A stretch of 64,000 bases of DNA from Muribaculaceae bacterium (GTDB taxonomy: Bacteria; Bacteroidota; Bacteroidia; Bacteroidales; Muribaculaceae). The DNA lies in NCBI GenBank assembly GCA_017548365.1, contig JAFZAC010000007.1:186001-250000 (forward strand). Reading direction: 5' to 3'. The position numbers and the translations under genes are program-made. Shown piece after piece: positions 8,369-17,601 of this stretch (the stretch's first letter is position 1; each line of letters begins with the position of its first letter). The notes below the pieces were generated by a model. That model made no database searches and was not told where the DNA came from. It saw nothing but the letters and a program-made list of their open reading frames with translations.

Positions 8369-10195
8369 TTATTTTTGAATTTTCTTAACGCCATTCTCAA
8401 TTACGATACCCTTGTAGTTCTCATTAACTGGCTGGCCAAGGAGGTTGTAGCGGCCGCTCTGAACAGCATTGTTAAGGTTGATGGTCTCAATACCAGTGAA
8501 TTCACCAACGATAGTGAGAGTCAATGCCTCCATGTCAACAGTGAAGGTATAAGTGCCTTCGGGAACCATGAATGCACGAGGATCTCCGTTATAGGTGAGC
8601 TGTAGTGGTTGACCCATCATCCAGTGATAGAAGTGGAAGTCACCGTTGGGGTTGTCCTCAGTTGACTCAGAAACAGCACCGAAGCGGTAAGGTGCAAGAC
8701 CTGCCCAATCGTCGGCAGCTTCCATCAACTTAGTAGCAAAGCTGAAGTAGCAGTACTGTGCAGCTGGCTCCTCATCTCTGTTCTCTGGACGTACGAGAAC
8801 TACGTCGGCAGTGTAGACCTTATCATCTGTTGTCTCCATCTCAACACCTACGTTAGTTGCCCATGAGTTACCGTTAACCTCGCCAATGATGTAAACCTTT
8901 CTGGGTTCGGGCAGTGGAGTTCCGGTAAGAGTAGCGTTAACCTCGTTAGTCTCGGGATTGTAAGTTACAGCGAGAGTATAGTTGCCAGCAGCCTCAACAG
9001 GAATTACATAGTTGTTCTCGGGGAAGCAAACATCCCAAGCGTGGTTTTGAACGACCTTGAACTCAACGTTGCCAGCAGCGAGTTCAGTCTCAGCGCTTGT
9101 CCACTCATAGAGACCTGTCTCCTCGTTGAGAGTCATCTCGGGAGCTGCAATTGGATCCCAGTCATTCTCCATGCCAAACAATGCAGCAGGCGCACCACAT
9201 ACGGCATAAGTGGGCTCCTCAGCGCCACCCTCAAACTCATAGCAAGCGATGTAGTTAGCGCCAGCATACTGGAAGAGCTTGTCGCCATCAATGTCGAGCC
9301 ATTGAACGCAGACACCGCCATTGTTCAAGTCTAGACCAGTATCCTCAACACTGAAGAGAGGCTCCTCGGCGTTCATCTCGGCAATTGCCCAACCGTCGCC
9401 ATAGTTACGGTCAGCTGGTTTGAGAGAGTAAGCCACGAGGTTCTTGCCATCACGGGAGAAAGGTCTGATGCCAGTCAGATTAGAACGTCCAGGAAGAGTG
9501 AATGCGGTAGCTGTAAACTCATCGCCATCCTCGTTGAGAACCATGTCATAAGGATTGATGCCACGCCAGTAGAGCATATAGTGCTTGGTGCCGTCGGCGG
9601 CAGTCCAAGGCTCAACAACAGCACCGGTGTTGGCAAATCCAGAAGCGCCGTTTACAGGGATCAAGGCGATGTGATCGCCATCAATCTCACCTTCTACGAA
9701 AGGCACTTTCAGAACGCCAGTCGAATGGTTTGTAATCAGATAGAGGCATCCCTCTTCCATTACGTTGCCCTCAAAAGTTCCCATATAGTCGGCACGACCA
9801 TTCTCTTCGGCGAAGTCGGCGAAGATGTTGCCTTCTACAGCGATGGGATCACCACCACCGGCTGGGAAGATTTTGAACAGAACAGTGTCGGCCATAAAGC
9901 TGCCGGGCCAGCTGTTGTCAACGCGCACGATTACATTGCCAGCCTCATCTTTTGCAATTGCTGGCCAAGATGCGGTAGCACCAGTCTCAAACATCTCGGT
10001 AGCACCATTCTCATCATAAGCAAAAACTTTACCCTGTACCTTGTCGTTGATGAGGAATTTGCCATCAAGAGCGATACCTTGACGAGTGTTGGCCAGAGCA
10101 GGAGCGGTTGTTTGCCATGCCTTGGTCAAATTCATTTGTGCATTTGCAGCTAGGGCAGTAACTGCTACAGCTGCGAGAAGTAAAAATTTCTTCAT
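8369..10195 (-). CDS. Modular secreted protein with two carbohydrate-binding-like modules and a Por-like tail
   Basis: A 608-residue exported protein with a signal peptide cleaved after ANAQ. Residues 20-320 look like a beta-propeller-type region. Residues about 330-420 (FGMENDWDP ... AGNVEFKVVQNHAWD) resemble the starch-binding-like module found in pullulanases. Residues about 430-570 form a second beta-rich module starting KVYIIGEVNGNSWATNVGVE. That module recurs, clearly homologous, in the protein at 34298-37282. The last 30 residues (YNLLGQPVNENYKGIVIENG) resemble a type IX/Por-type C-terminal sorting tail. The modules suggest glycan binding at the cell surface; no catalytic site is visible. 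Confidence 0.75.
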   Translation of the reverse strand: MKKFLLLAAVAVTALAANAQMNLTKAWQTTAPALANTRQGIALDGKFLINDKVQGKVFAYDENGATEMFETGATASWPAIAKDEAGNVIVRVDNSWPGSFMADTVLFKIFPAGGGDPIAVEGNIFADFAEENGRADYMGTFEGNVMEEGCLYLITNHSTGVLKVPFVEGEIDGDHIALIPVNGASGFANTGAVVEPWTAADGTKHYMLYWRGINPYDMVLNEDGDEFTATAFTLPGRSNLTGIRPFSRDGKNLVAYSLKPADRNYGDGWAIAEMNAEEPLFSVEDTGLDLNNGGVCVQWLDIDGDKLFQYAGANYIACYEFEGGAEEPTYAVCGAPAALFGMENDWDPIAAPEMTLNEETGLYEWTSAETELAAGNVEFKVVQNHAWDVCFPENNYVIPVEAAGNYTLAVTYNPETNEVNATLTGTPLPEPRKVYIIGEVNGNSWATNVGVEMETTDDKVYTADVVLVRPENRDEEPAAQYCYFSFATKLMEAADDWAGLAPYRFGAVSESTEDNPNGDFHFYHWMMGQPLQLTYNGDPRAFMVPEGTYTFTVDMEALTLTIVGEFTGIETINLNNAVQSGRYNLLGQPVNENYKGIVIENGVKKIQK

Positions 10196-10291
10196 AATTC
10201 TGATGAATTTTAGTTAATAATAAAAAGTTAATTATATCTCGAAAAAATGTTCAATTTTATGCCAATTCATGTTTGGTTATATTTCAACTCA

Positions 10292-10322
10292 CAAAAATAC
10301 TTTTTTTTATTAAACCAACAAA
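10292..10322 (-). promoter_or_regulatory. Promoter of the modular secreted-protein gene
   Basis: Minus strand: TTTG (10322-10319), 19-bp spacer, TATTTTTG (10299-10292). The leader to the ATG at 10195 is about 90 nt. Confidence 0.65.
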
Positions 10323-10387
10323 ATTTTCAATAAAAAAATTATATTTTTTACTCAAAGAGTAAAATTGTAAGGAAAATAATGAGCAAT

Positions 10388-12850
10388 TCATTTTAAGAAA
10401 AGATAACTGGTGACGCTCTTCTTACCCAAATAGAACGCTTTGGCTTTTATCAATCTGCATTTGGCATCAACTGCAACTGGGGCTGTCCATAATGGAGAAA
10501 TAGAGCTTGGCTCTGAACCATCGAGGGTGTAGCGCACCTCGGCCATCGGATATTGGGAATTGGCTAGTAGTTTTCCGTCTTTTACAATGATACCTGGCTG
10601 AGCCAAATGGAAGTCAACACCTCGCTTGATCAGCATAGGAAGTTCCCACGCACCAATGTTCATATTGTATTGAGCTCGGGCCTGAGTCATGGCCTCATCA
10701 TCACCTGTCCATGAAGGTGTTGCGTTCCAGCCTCGCTCGGCAACGCCGAAAATCTTGGGGACAAGCAACTTTTCCACTTCGTTGAAGTTGCGCAAGGTTT
10801 CGCCCCACAGCTGTGCCTGCACACCAATGACGTTCTCGCGGCACTTTAATGGCGTCTTTCCTTCGGCATTCTCGCCATAGAGGTTCCAAGGTTGAGCTTT
10901 CCAAGAGTCAAACTCGTTGACCGAACCTCCCCAATGTAGTCCCTGCTCATATTGGTGCATACTGTAGCCCATGTCCATATAAAAATTATCTACGTTTGAG
11001 AGAATGGTTGAATAACCAGCATTTGCAATTTTGTAAGGCACCTCGATGCGGCTGCCTATGGTGCTCCAAGCGTTCACTCCAGCAAAGCGTGGTGCCACGC
11101 GCTTGTTAAACTCGTCGCTATGGTTCAGTGCCACTTCCTGCCAGCCCTCAATCTTGATGCCTCGCTTGATTAGCATCTCACTCACACGGTCGATATAATG
11201 TTCCATCATGGCATGGGAGTCTTTCATCTTCATCTTTGTCATAAGCGCCTTAACAGCGGGGCTGTTATCCCAGCATCCACTTGCCACCTCGTCGCCGCCC
11301 AGATGTACGACATCGAGTTTGAGACCTGCCGACCGATACATTTTCTCAAGTTCTGAAACCACCTTACCAAGGAAACGGTAAGTACCTTCTATAGCAGGAT
11401 TTAGTACGTTGTTGGCATAGGCTTGCACCGACTGGTACCCGCCCTTGTCATCAGGATCCCACAGCATGAATTCCTGGGCTTTTTTGAGGTTGGTGGGAGC
11501 GAGTTTGTTGTAGCGGTATTTCATCGCCACGATGGCAGCGCGCGAATGACCTGGAGTGTCAATCTCAGGAATTATTTTAATGCCACGGGCATTGGCATAC
11601 TTAAGCAAGTCAATAAACTGAGTGCGAGTGAGGAAACCATTGGCGCTTTGACTCAAATCATTAGGATTGCCGTTGCCATCGAAAATCTGAGCTAAATAAC
11701 CATCTTCCAACTCATTGAGAGTGCAACCACGCCTCGACGCTACCTGTGTTAGCTCTGGCAGGCCAGGAATTTCCAGACGCCATGCCTCATCATCGGCAAA
11801 GTGGAACTGAATGGTGTTGATCTTATAAAGTGCCAGCAAGTCGACAAGCTTTTTCAAGTCATCAAGTCCATAAAAATTACGAGCAATATCAGCCATAAAA
11901 CCACGATAAGCGAAATCGGGCTCGTCTACTATTCTACACAATGGCAGAGTGTTGCGCTTAGTGTGACCAAGCGCGGCAATAAGAGTCTTAGCACCATTGA
12001 GAACTGCAATATCGGTCACACCGGTAATCACTATGCAAGAATCGGTTATCTCCATCTCATAATGCTCCTTGTCGGCACTCAGTGTCTTATCGAGCTTTGC
12101 CTCAATCACATATGAGCACTGGTCCATCACGTGAATGCCATAAAATGCGAGGTTGTGAGAAAGATAATCTTTCACTCGACCTATATCCTGATTGCGACTC
12201 TTAAAGAACGATGGAGACTTAAAAGAAACCAAGTTTGGCAAACGTACCGAGTAACCACCTTCATTGATAACCACACGCTTGGGCGCAGGAACTATATCGT
12301 AAGGATTCATACTCGACTCGCCTTTGTTAACTTGCTCATTAAAGGCAAAAACCTTGGCACCGTCGGGATAGTCGGTAGTTGCGCTCCACTGACCCATCTC
12401 CTTGAGCTCGCTGCGCTCAATCTTCACCGCAATGGGATGATGCGTGTCGCCATCAAGCACCACATGACCGCCATTAGGAGCATACCACAGGTTCACGAAT
12501 TTTCCCTTCATCATCATGTCCACCACCAGCGAGTCGCCAGCGTCAAGGGAGGTGTAGCGCTCGTTGGGCTTCACCTGATAGTAGGTAGTGGAAATCTCCT
12601 TAATGTCAACAGGGCACAACTGGTCCAATTCAAGTTTGCGGGAGAACTGGTTGAAAAAGAACATCCAATTAGCTTCCAGTGGCTTGCCACTCACATTCTT
12701 GATGACAAACTTAGAGCTGTAATATCCAGGTTTTGCGTCGTTCTTACCCATATCCCAGCGCACCGATATTGGAGACTGAGCCCAAAGGCCCAACGATGTC
12801 AGTGTCATTACTGCTACCATTAGCAGACGGGTAATGTATTTAGTTTTCAT
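10388..12850 (-). CDS. Secreted beta-N-acetylhexosaminidase, GH20
   Basis: A family GH20 exo-hexosaminidase (820 residues) that removes terminal GlcNAc/GalNAc from glycans by substrate-assisted catalysis in the periplasm or at the surface. The start is ATG at 12850; a GTG codon lies immediately before it. Domains in order: signal peptide, CHB_HEX-type N-terminal carbohydrate-binding domain (about 25-165), GH20b alpha/beta domain (about 180-310), TIM barrel (about 315-700), and a C-terminal chitobiase-like beta-sandwich (VRYTLDGSEPSS). The catalytic Asp-Glu pair is in HLGGDEVASGCW near residue 516. Tryptophans of the -1 pocket are seen in INAWSTIG and AQLWGETL. It follows the phosphatase gene by 4 nt and is probably co-transcribed with it. 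Host mucin or dietary chitin-type glycans are possible substrates. Confidence 0.93.
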   Translation of the reverse strand: MKTKYITRLLMVAVMTLTSLGLWAQSPISVRWDMGKNDAKPGYYSSKFVIKNVSGKPLEANWMFFFNQFSRKLELDQLCPVDIKEISTTYYQVKPNERYTSLDAGDSLVVDMMMKGKFVNLWYAPNGGHVVLDGDTHHPIAVKIERSELKEMGQWSATTDYPDGAKVFAFNEQVNKGESSMNPYDIVPAPKRVVINEGGYSVRLPNLVSFKSPSFFKSRNQDIGRVKDYLSHNLAFYGIHVMDQCSYVIEAKLDKTLSADKEHYEMEITDSCIVITGVTDIAVLNGAKTLIAALGHTKRNTLPLCRIVDEPDFAYRGFMADIARNFYGLDDLKKLVDLLALYKINTIQFHFADDEAWRLEIPGLPELTQVASRRGCTLNELEDGYLAQIFDGNGNPNDLSQSANGFLTRTQFIDLLKYANARGIKIIPEIDTPGHSRAAIVAMKYRYNKLAPTNLKKAQEFMLWDPDDKGGYQSVQAYANNVLNPAIEGTYRFLGKVVSELEKMYRSAGLKLDVVHLGGDEVASGCWDNSPAVKALMTKMKMKDSHAMMEHYIDRVSEMLIKRGIKIEGWQEVALNHSDEFNKRVAPRFAGVNAWSTIGSRIEVPYKIANAGYSTILSNVDNFYMDMGYSMHQYEQGLHWGGSVNEFDSWKAQPWNLYGENAEGKTPLKCRENVIGVQAQLWGETLRNFNEVEKLLVPKIFGVAERGWNATPSWTGDDEAMTQARAQYNMNIGAWELPMLIKRGVDFHLAQPGIIVKDGKLLANSQYPMAEVRYTLDGSEPSSISPLWTAPVAVDAKCRLIKAKAFYLGKKSVTSYLFLK

Positions 12851-12854
12851 CACT

Positions 12855-13340
12855 TTATAATTTATTATTTAAAATTTCGTCAAACAAGTTCCCACAAGCG
12901 TCCTCAAGCAGGTCTAGAGCAAGCTCAAAACCTTCGGCACCCTCATAGTAGGGATCAGGAACGTAGTCGTAGTGAGCCCTTAGCTTTACGATGTAGTCAC
13001 CCATCATCACAATCTTGGACTCCTGTTCAGGCGAGGCAGCGAGACGCATCAAGGTGCGGCGGTTACTCTCGTCCATCGCTACGATAATGTCAAAATATTC
13101 AAAATCGTCGGCACCTATGGGGCGGGCGCGGTGTGTGAGGTCATAGCCGCGGCGGCTCGCATGACGTCGCATGCGTGGATCGGGCAACTGCCCATGATGG
13201 CCGCTGTAGGTCCCGGCCGAGTCTATCTCAAAGAGGTGTGACAGATTTCGGTCTTCTACTAGCCGTTTCATCACACCCTCAGCCGCTGGCGAACGACAGA
13301 TGTTGCCCAAACACACAAATAGGATTTTGATTTTTTCCAT
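12855..13340 (-). CDS. Low-molecular-weight protein-tyrosine phosphatase
   Basis: A 161-residue cytoplasmic phosphatase. The P-loop CLGNICRSP (C-x5-R-S, nucleophile Cys10) opens the protein and the general-acid loop DPYY (about residue 128) lies near the end. Both are diagnostic for the family, and the length is standard. Bacterial members dephosphorylate tyrosine kinases that control exopolysaccharide production, but some are arsenate-reductase relatives. No capsule gene or kinase is nearby. It is the first gene of a two-gene unit with the GH20 enzyme. Its promoter is only 3 nt from the ATG, which predicts a leaderless message. Confidence 0.92.
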   Translation of the reverse strand: MEKIKILFVCLGNICRSPAAEGVMKRLVEDRNLSHLFEIDSAGTYSGHHGQLPDPRMRRHASRRGYDLTHRARPIGADDFEYFDIIVAMDESNRRTLMRLAASPEQESKIVMMGDYIVKLRAHYDYVPDPYYEGAEGFELALDLLEDACGNLFDEILNNKL

Positions 13341-13343
13341 GTG

Positions 13344-13375
13344 GCAAATTTACTATTTTTTTCCAAAATCCCAAA
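13344..13375 (-). promoter_or_regulatory. Promoter of the phosphatase-hexosaminidase unit
   Basis: Minus strand: TTTG (13375-13372), 19-bp spacer, TAAATTTGC (13352-13344). The ATG starts 3 nt after the box. Confidence 0.75.
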
Positions 13376-13544
13376 ATGAGACAAATGGGATGGTTCTATT
13401 TGCCTCAAAAAAATATAAAAACCAGCAAAATCAAAGATTTAGTGAAGTTTGTTATTTCTTGTCATTTATAGAGAAGAATTGCGTCTCATTATATAAAAAA
13501 TAAAAAAACTAACGAGTAACAACTGAATACTAAAAACTATTTAC

Positions 13545-13553
13545 TATCTTTGC
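13545..13553 (+). promoter_or_regulatory. -7 box TATCTTTGC for panC-panD
   Basis: TATCTTTGC lies 30 nt before the panC ATG. No clear TTTG at the expected distance. The rest of the 243-bp divergent gap is AT-rich, and I saw nothing else in it beyond the opposite promoter. Confidence 0.6.
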
Positions 13554-13583
13554 ACGCGATTTTAAAATCATATTGTAATTACA

Positions 13584-14441
13584 ATGAAAATAATTAGTAA
13601 AGTAGACGAGCTCAAGAAGCAAGTCGAAATGTTTCATAGCGAGGGCAAAACCATAGGTCTTGTGCCCACAATGGGTGCGTTGCACGAAGGGCATCAGTCG
13701 CTTGTGCAACGGGCGAGAAAAGAAAACGATGTGGTGGTGGTGAGCGTCTTTCTCAACCCCACTCAATTCAACAACAAGGAAGACCTGCGCACCTATCCGC
13801 GCACTGCCGAGGCCGACGCTGCGCTGCTCGAAAGCTGTGGCGTAGACATTGCTTTCATGCCAACAGTCGAGGACATCTATCCCGAACCCGACACACGTGT
13901 GTTCAAGCTTGGACCAGTAGCCGAAGTCATGGAGGGAGCCATGCGCCCAGGTCACTTCAACGGAGTATGCCAAATCGTTAGCAAACTTTTCATGATGGTA
14001 GAGCCCACAAGAGCCTACTTCGGCGAGAAGGACTTCCAGCAGATAGCAGTGATTCGCGCAATGATTAAGCAGCTGGGCTTCGACCTGGAAATTATGACCT
14101 GCCCCTGCGTGCGTGAACCCGACGGACTCGCCAAGAGCAGTCGAAACGTTCGCCTCACACCGCTAGTTCGCAAAATAGCTCCTAATATTTACCGAGTTTT
14201 GCGCGACAGCATAGCGTTTGCTGAGGACCACACCGTAGAACAGACCCACGACTGGGTGGTCGACACGCTCAATGCCTATCCCGAGATGGACGTTGAATAT
14301 TACTCGATTTGCGACGGTATCACATTACAGCCAGTAAGTTCCTGGGACGACAGCGATTACATCGTTGGATGCATCACAGTCTATTGTGGCGACGTGCGAG
14401 AAATCGACAACATCACCTACAAAAAACCAGCAGAAAAATAA
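13584..14441 (+). CDS. panC: Pantothenate synthetase
   Basis: Condenses pantoate with beta-alanine using ATP, the last step of vitamin B5 synthesis. The protein has 285 residues, normal for PanC. It carries the HIGH-type nucleotide-binding motif in [14 protein letters not shown] (residues 29-42), the pantoate-binding [21 protein letters not shown], and the KMSKS-like loop [12 protein letters not shown]. It is followed 67 bp later by panD, which makes the beta-alanine used here, so the pair supplies both the substrate and the final step. ffh lies next but is probably a separate unit. Confidence 0.97.
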   Translation: MKIISKVDELKKQVEMFHSEGKTIGLVPTMGALHEGHQSLVQRARKENDVVVVSVFLNPTQFNNKEDLRTYPRTAEADAALLESCGVDIAFMPTVEDIYPEPDTRVFKLGPVAEVMEGAMRPGHFNGVCQIVSKLFMMVEPTRAYFGEKDFQQIAVIRAMIKQLGFDLEIMTCPCVREPDGLAKSSRNVRLTPLVRKIAPNIYRVLRDSIAFAEDHTVEQTHDWVVDTLNAYPEMDVEYYSICDGITLQPVSSWDDSDYIVGCITVYCGDVREIDNITYKKPAEK

Positions 14442-14508
14442 TGTGGCACGATTTTTGCTAAAAACCCAAAATGACTAACACATTATTAATCATTAAAAAT
14501 TTTGCACC

Positions 14509-14859
14509 ATGTTTATTCAAGTTGTAAAATCTAAGATTCATCGCGTCACCGTCACAGGTGCCAACCTCGACTACATCGGCAGCATCACTATCGACCAGGA
14601 CTTGATGGATGCAGCAGGAATCATGGAGGGAGAGCGTGTCTTCATCGTCGACAACAACAATGGCGAGCGACTCGACACCTACGTTATACCAGGTGAGCGT
14701 GGAAAAGGCGAGGTTTGCCTCAATGGCGCAGCAGCACGCAAGGTGCAGCCGGGCGACATAGTGATAATAATGTCTTATGCCCTCATGACTCCCGAGGAGG
14801 CTCGTGGATTCAAACCCAAGGTGGTATTCCCCGACACAACCACCAATAAGCTGATATAA
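14509..14859 (+). CDS. panD: Aspartate 1-decarboxylase (pyruvoyl enzyme)
   Basis: A 116-residue proenzyme that makes beta-alanine from aspartate for pantothenate. The self-processing site YIGSITID is present: cleavage between Gly24 and Ser25 creates the pyruvoyl group. Tyr22 and the later [19 protein letters not shown] are family signatures. Length is typical of PanD (about 115-130). It lies in the panC operon. The strong position-specific match leaves little doubt. Confidence 0.97.
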   Translation: MFIQVVKSKIHRVTVTGANLDYIGSITIDQDLMDAAGIMEGERVFIVDNNNGERLDTYVIPGERGKGEVCLNGAAARKVQPGDIVIIMSYALMTPEEARGFKPKVVFPDTTTNKLI

Positions 14860-14869
14860 AGACGTCAAT

Positions 14870-14904
14870 CACTTAACACTTAAAACTTGACACTTAAAAC
14901 TTAC
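14870..14904. repeat. Dispersed short repeat, second copy
   Basis: Two to three imperfect units of CACTTAAAACTTGACACTTA between panD and ffh. Related to copies at 4674-4706 and 52028-52050. Confidence 0.5.
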
Positions 14905-14915
14905 GAATATATTTT

Positions 14916-16232
14916 ATGTTTGAAAATCTAAGCGAACGCCTTGAACGAGCGTTTAAGGTACTGAAAGGTGAAGGAAAAATCACCGAAATCAACGTTGCCG
15001 AGACACTGAAAGAGGTGCGCCGCACCCTCATCGAGGCCGACGTTAACTACAAGGTTGCCAAAACCTTTACCGATACCGTTAAACAAAAAGCATTAGGTCA
15101 AAACGTAATCAACTCCATCAAGCCCAAGGAGTTGATGATCAAGATAGTTCATGACGAGCTCACCCAGCTCATGGGTGGAGAGCAGGCTCCATTCAACATT
15201 GAGGGGCATCCTGCCATCATCCTCATGTCGGGTTTGCAAGGTTCTGGTAAGACCACTTTCTCGGGTAAACTCGCCAACCGACTCATCAAGCGCGACCCAT
15301 TGCTCGTGGCATGCGACGTGTACCGCCCTGCAGCCATCGAGCAGCTCAAGGTCCTCGGTGAGCAGATTGGTGTGCCTGTTTACAGCGAGCCAGGAAACCA
15401 AAATCCTGTGGAAATTGCTCAACACGCCATCGCCGAGGCCAAGGCCAAGGGTTATGGCGTCGTTATCGTCGATACTGCCGGCCGCTTGGCAGTCGATGAG
15501 CAGATGATGCAGGAAATCAAGGCAATAAAAGACGCTATCCAACCCAATGAGACACTCTTTGTAGTTGACTCAATGACTGGTCAGGATGCCGTCAATACCG
15601 CCAAGGCATTCAACGACCGACTCGACTTTGACGGCGTTGTCCTCACTAAGCTCGACGGCGACACCCGCGGTGGTGCAGCGCTATCAATCCGCACCGTGGT
15701 CAACAAGCCCATCAAATGGGTGGGTACTGGCGAGAAGATGGAGGCAATCGACCCATTCCGACCCGCTGGTATGGCCGACCGCATCCTCAACATGGGTGAT
15801 ATCGTTTCTCTCGTCGACCGCATGCAGCAGCAGTATGACGAGGAGCAGGCGCGTGAGTTGCAGAAGAAGATTGCAAAAAACAAGTTCGACTTCAACGACT
15901 TCCTCTCACAAATCTCCAAAATCAAGAAGATGGGTAACCTCAAGGACCTCGCTTCTATGATTCCGGGAGTGGGAAAAGCTATCAAAGACGTGGACATCAG
16001 CGACGACGCTTTCAAGGGAATCGAAGCAATCATCCATTCCATGACGCCCTACGAGCGGGAGCATCCCGAGGCTATCAACGGAAGCCGTCGACAGCGCATC
16101 GCGCGAGGCAGCGGCACCAGCATTCAAGAAGTAAACCGACTGCTTTCCCAGTTTGACCAAACGCGCAAAGCCATGCACAAGGTTTCCAACATGAGCCCCA
16201 AGCAGCTCATGCGAGCCGGACGCCGACGCTAA
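14916..16232 (+). CDS. ffh: Signal recognition particle protein Ffh
   Basis: The GTPase of the SRP (438 residues) that binds 4.5S RNA and signal sequences and delivers ribosomes to FtsY at the membrane. It has an N-terminal four-helix domain, then the G domain with GLQGSGKTTFSGKLA (about residue 107), the insertion-box region ACDVYRPAAIEQLK, DTAGRL, and TKLDGDTRGGA. The methionine-rich M domain follows, with the RNA-binding SRRQRIARGSG and the terminal MRAGRRR. The length is complete. A strong terminator follows 10 nt after the stop. Confidence 0.98.
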   Translation: MFENLSERLERAFKVLKGEGKITEINVAETLKEVRRTLIEADVNYKVAKTFTDTVKQKALGQNVINSIKPKELMIKIVHDELTQLMGGEQAPFNIEGHPAIILMSGLQGSGKTTFSGKLANRLIKRDPLLVACDVYRPAAIEQLKVLGEQIGVPVYSEPGNQNPVEIAQHAIAEAKAKGYGVVIVDTAGRLAVDEQMMQEIKAIKDAIQPNETLFVVDSMTGQDAVNTAKAFNDRLDFDGVVLTKLDGDTRGGAALSIRTVVNKPIKWVGTGEKMEAIDPFRPAGMADRILNMGDIVSLVDRMQQQYDEEQARELQKKIAKNKFDFNDFLSQISKIKKMGNLKDLASMIPGVGKAIKDVDISDDAFKGIEAIIHSMTPYEREHPEAINGSRRQRIARGSGTSIQEVNRLLSQFDQTRKAMHKVSNMSPKQLMRAGRRR

Positions 16233-16242
16233 TCACACATCG

Positions 16243-16270
16243 AGAGAGGGCTATGCCGCCCTCTTTTTTT
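16243..16270 (+). terminator. Terminator of ffh
   Basis: Stem GAGGGC (16246-16251) / GCCCTC (16258-16263), extended by a few weaker pairs, then a run of seven T. Confidence 0.85.
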
Positions 16271-16330
16271 CAAGTATAATATTTTTTTGAATTTTCCGTT
16301 TTTCTATTAGAAACGTTTAAACTATAAAAA

Positions 16331-16804
16331 ATGAAGAAGTTTTTAGCTTTAACTCTTTTGGCTATTGTGGGTGTAGCTTCGGCGTTCGCACAGCACAAGG
16401 GTGAAATGGCAGTAGGAGGAAACCTGCTCTATGGCACCGAGATAAACTCGGTGGGAATCGGCACCAAATTCCAATATGGAATCATTGAAAACCTGCGTGC
16501 CGAAGCATCGTTCAACTACTATTTCGAGAACAAGGGATACCACATGTGGGACTTGAATGCCAACGCCCACTACCTCTTCCCTATTGCCGACAAGTTCAGG
16601 GCCTATCCCATCGCCGGTCTCACTATCGTGAACAAGGGATACAGCGACATCAACGAGTCAATCACACGCCTGGGACTTAACCTGGGAGGCGGTGTGGAAT
16701 ATGATGTGCGCCCCAACTTCAAACTAGACGCTGAGTTCAAATACTCGATTGTCAGCACTATCGATCAAGCTGTCTTCAGCTTGGGAGCTACCTACAAATT
16801 CTAA
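16331..16804 (+). CDS. Small outer-membrane beta-barrel protein
   Basis: A 157-residue protein with a signal peptide cleaved after AFAQ. Eight alternating amphipathic strands are visible, for example EMAVGGNLLYGTE, NLRAEASFNYYF, FRAYPIAGLTIV, LGLNLGGGVEYDV and FKLDAEFKYSIV. It ends in the aromatic SLGATYKF expected of BAM substrates. This matches the OmpX/OmpW-like 'porin family' group of Bacteroidales. The function (structural barrel, small-molecule pore) is unknown. It is monocistronic. Confidence 0.8.
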   Translation: MKKFLALTLLAIVGVASAFAQHKGEMAVGGNLLYGTEINSVGIGTKFQYGIIENLRAEASFNYYFENKGYHMWDLNANAHYLFPIADKFRAYPIAGLTIVNKGYSDINESITRLGLNLGGGVEYDVRPNFKLDAEFKYSIVSTIDQAVFSLGATYKF

Positions 16805-16880
16805 GGAGCCAAAGGAACAAAAAACAGCTACTTTCCTGGGGAAGCAAACCTGAGAAAAATACGTAAAAAATCTTAAATGC

Positions 16881-16912
16881 TTGGGTGTTAGAGATTTTTT
16901 GCCTAACTTTGC
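16881..16912 (+). promoter_or_regulatory. Promoter upstream of the thioredoxin-fold gene
   Basis: TTG (16881-16883), 20-bp spacer, TAACTTTGC (16904-16912). Confidence 0.65.
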
Positions 16913-17052
16913 CGCCCCTTTCCATGACACGTGGTAGTGATTACCACAGTCACGGTGGTTGAAAGACTAAGCCGACGGTAGAACGACATACTCTGAAAAA
17001 CTTCTGCCAATCAGCTATAAGTCTGTTTAATGTTGAATTAAATGTTTAACTT
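16913..17052 (+). other. Structured ~135-nt leader of the thioredoxin-fold gene
   Basis: The transcript from the promoter at 16881-16912 would carry a leader of about 135 nt. It contains a perfect hairpin GTGGTA-GTGAT-TACCAC (16931-16947) and a second 7-bp stem, GGTAGAA with TTCTGCC. I do not recognise a riboswitch. Either a regulatory leader or a small RNA is possible. Confidence 0.4.
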
Positions 17053-17538
17053 ATGAGAGAGTTTTCTTATCTTATTGTCACACTTCTGCTGGTGGCTGTT
17101 TTCACATCGGCAAGCAACAACTATTCCAAGGACAGCCGCATCGGAACGACGGCACCCAATTTCACCATTGGAAACAACGAGAATGTTGTTACACTCAGCC
17201 AGTTCCGTGGAAAATATGTCTTGCTAAACATCTGGTCGTCGGCCGACGCCATCGCAAGACTCGACAACATGAGGCTCAACAAGTTGGTTCAGGAAAACGA
17301 CAAGATCGAGCAACTCGCTGTCAATTTCGACCGAAGCAGGGCACTTTTTAACGAAGTAATAACTTCCGACAGCCTATACACAACAGGCCAGTACTACTGC
17401 GAGCCACAAGACCGAGCAGCATTCATGAAAAAATGGGGAGTTGACGACAAGCACTACTGCACTTTCCTCATCAACACCAAGGGAGTTGTCATTGCACTCA
17501 ACCCCAGCGAAGACGAAATCAAAAAAGCCTTGAAATAA
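17053..17538 (+). CDS. Thioredoxin-fold (AhpC/TSA-like) exported protein lacking redox cysteines
   Basis: A 161-residue protein with an N-terminal signal or anchor (residues 1-20). The thioredoxin/redoxin fold is recognisable from GTTAPNFTIGN, LSQFRGKYVLLNIW and the late TFLINTKGVVIALNPS. Where the active-site CxxC should follow the tryptophan, the sequence reads WSSADAIARL, with no cysteine. Two cysteines elsewhere (YYCEPQD and HYCTF) do not form a CxxC. It is therefore unlikely to be a standard oxidoreductase and may have a binding or scaffolding role. It has its own promoter with a long leader, and a strong terminator. Confidence 0.75.
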   Translation: MREFSYLIVTLLLVAVFTSASNNYSKDSRIGTTAPNFTIGNNENVVTLSQFRGKYVLLNIWSSADAIARLDNMRLNKLVQENDKIEQLAVNFDRSRALFNEVITSDSLYTTGQYYCEPQDRAAFMKKWGVDDKHYCTFLINTKGVVIALNPSEDEIKKALK

Positions 17539-17573
17539 GACTTTTTCATCAGTAATGGTTTTTTATTTATTGC

Positions 17574-17601
17574 GACCGCCAAGTATGAGCGGTCTTTTTT
17601 T
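17574..17601 (+). terminator. Terminator of the thioredoxin-fold gene
   Basis: GACCGC (17574-17579) pairs with GCGGTC (17589-17594), followed by seven T. Confidence 0.85.

Noticed and set aside
9581..10153. A 190-residue reading frame on the plus strand
   Set aside because: Antisense to the modular secreted protein with a valid signal peptide and modules.
12131..12823. A 230-residue reading frame on the plus strand
   Set aside because: Antisense to the GH20 gene, which has clear catalytic motifs; the composition is a shadow of that gene.
12855..13340. Arsenate reductase
   Set aside because: The CLGNICRSP P-loop with DPYY acid loop fits the tyrosine phosphatase; no arsenical resistance genes nearby.
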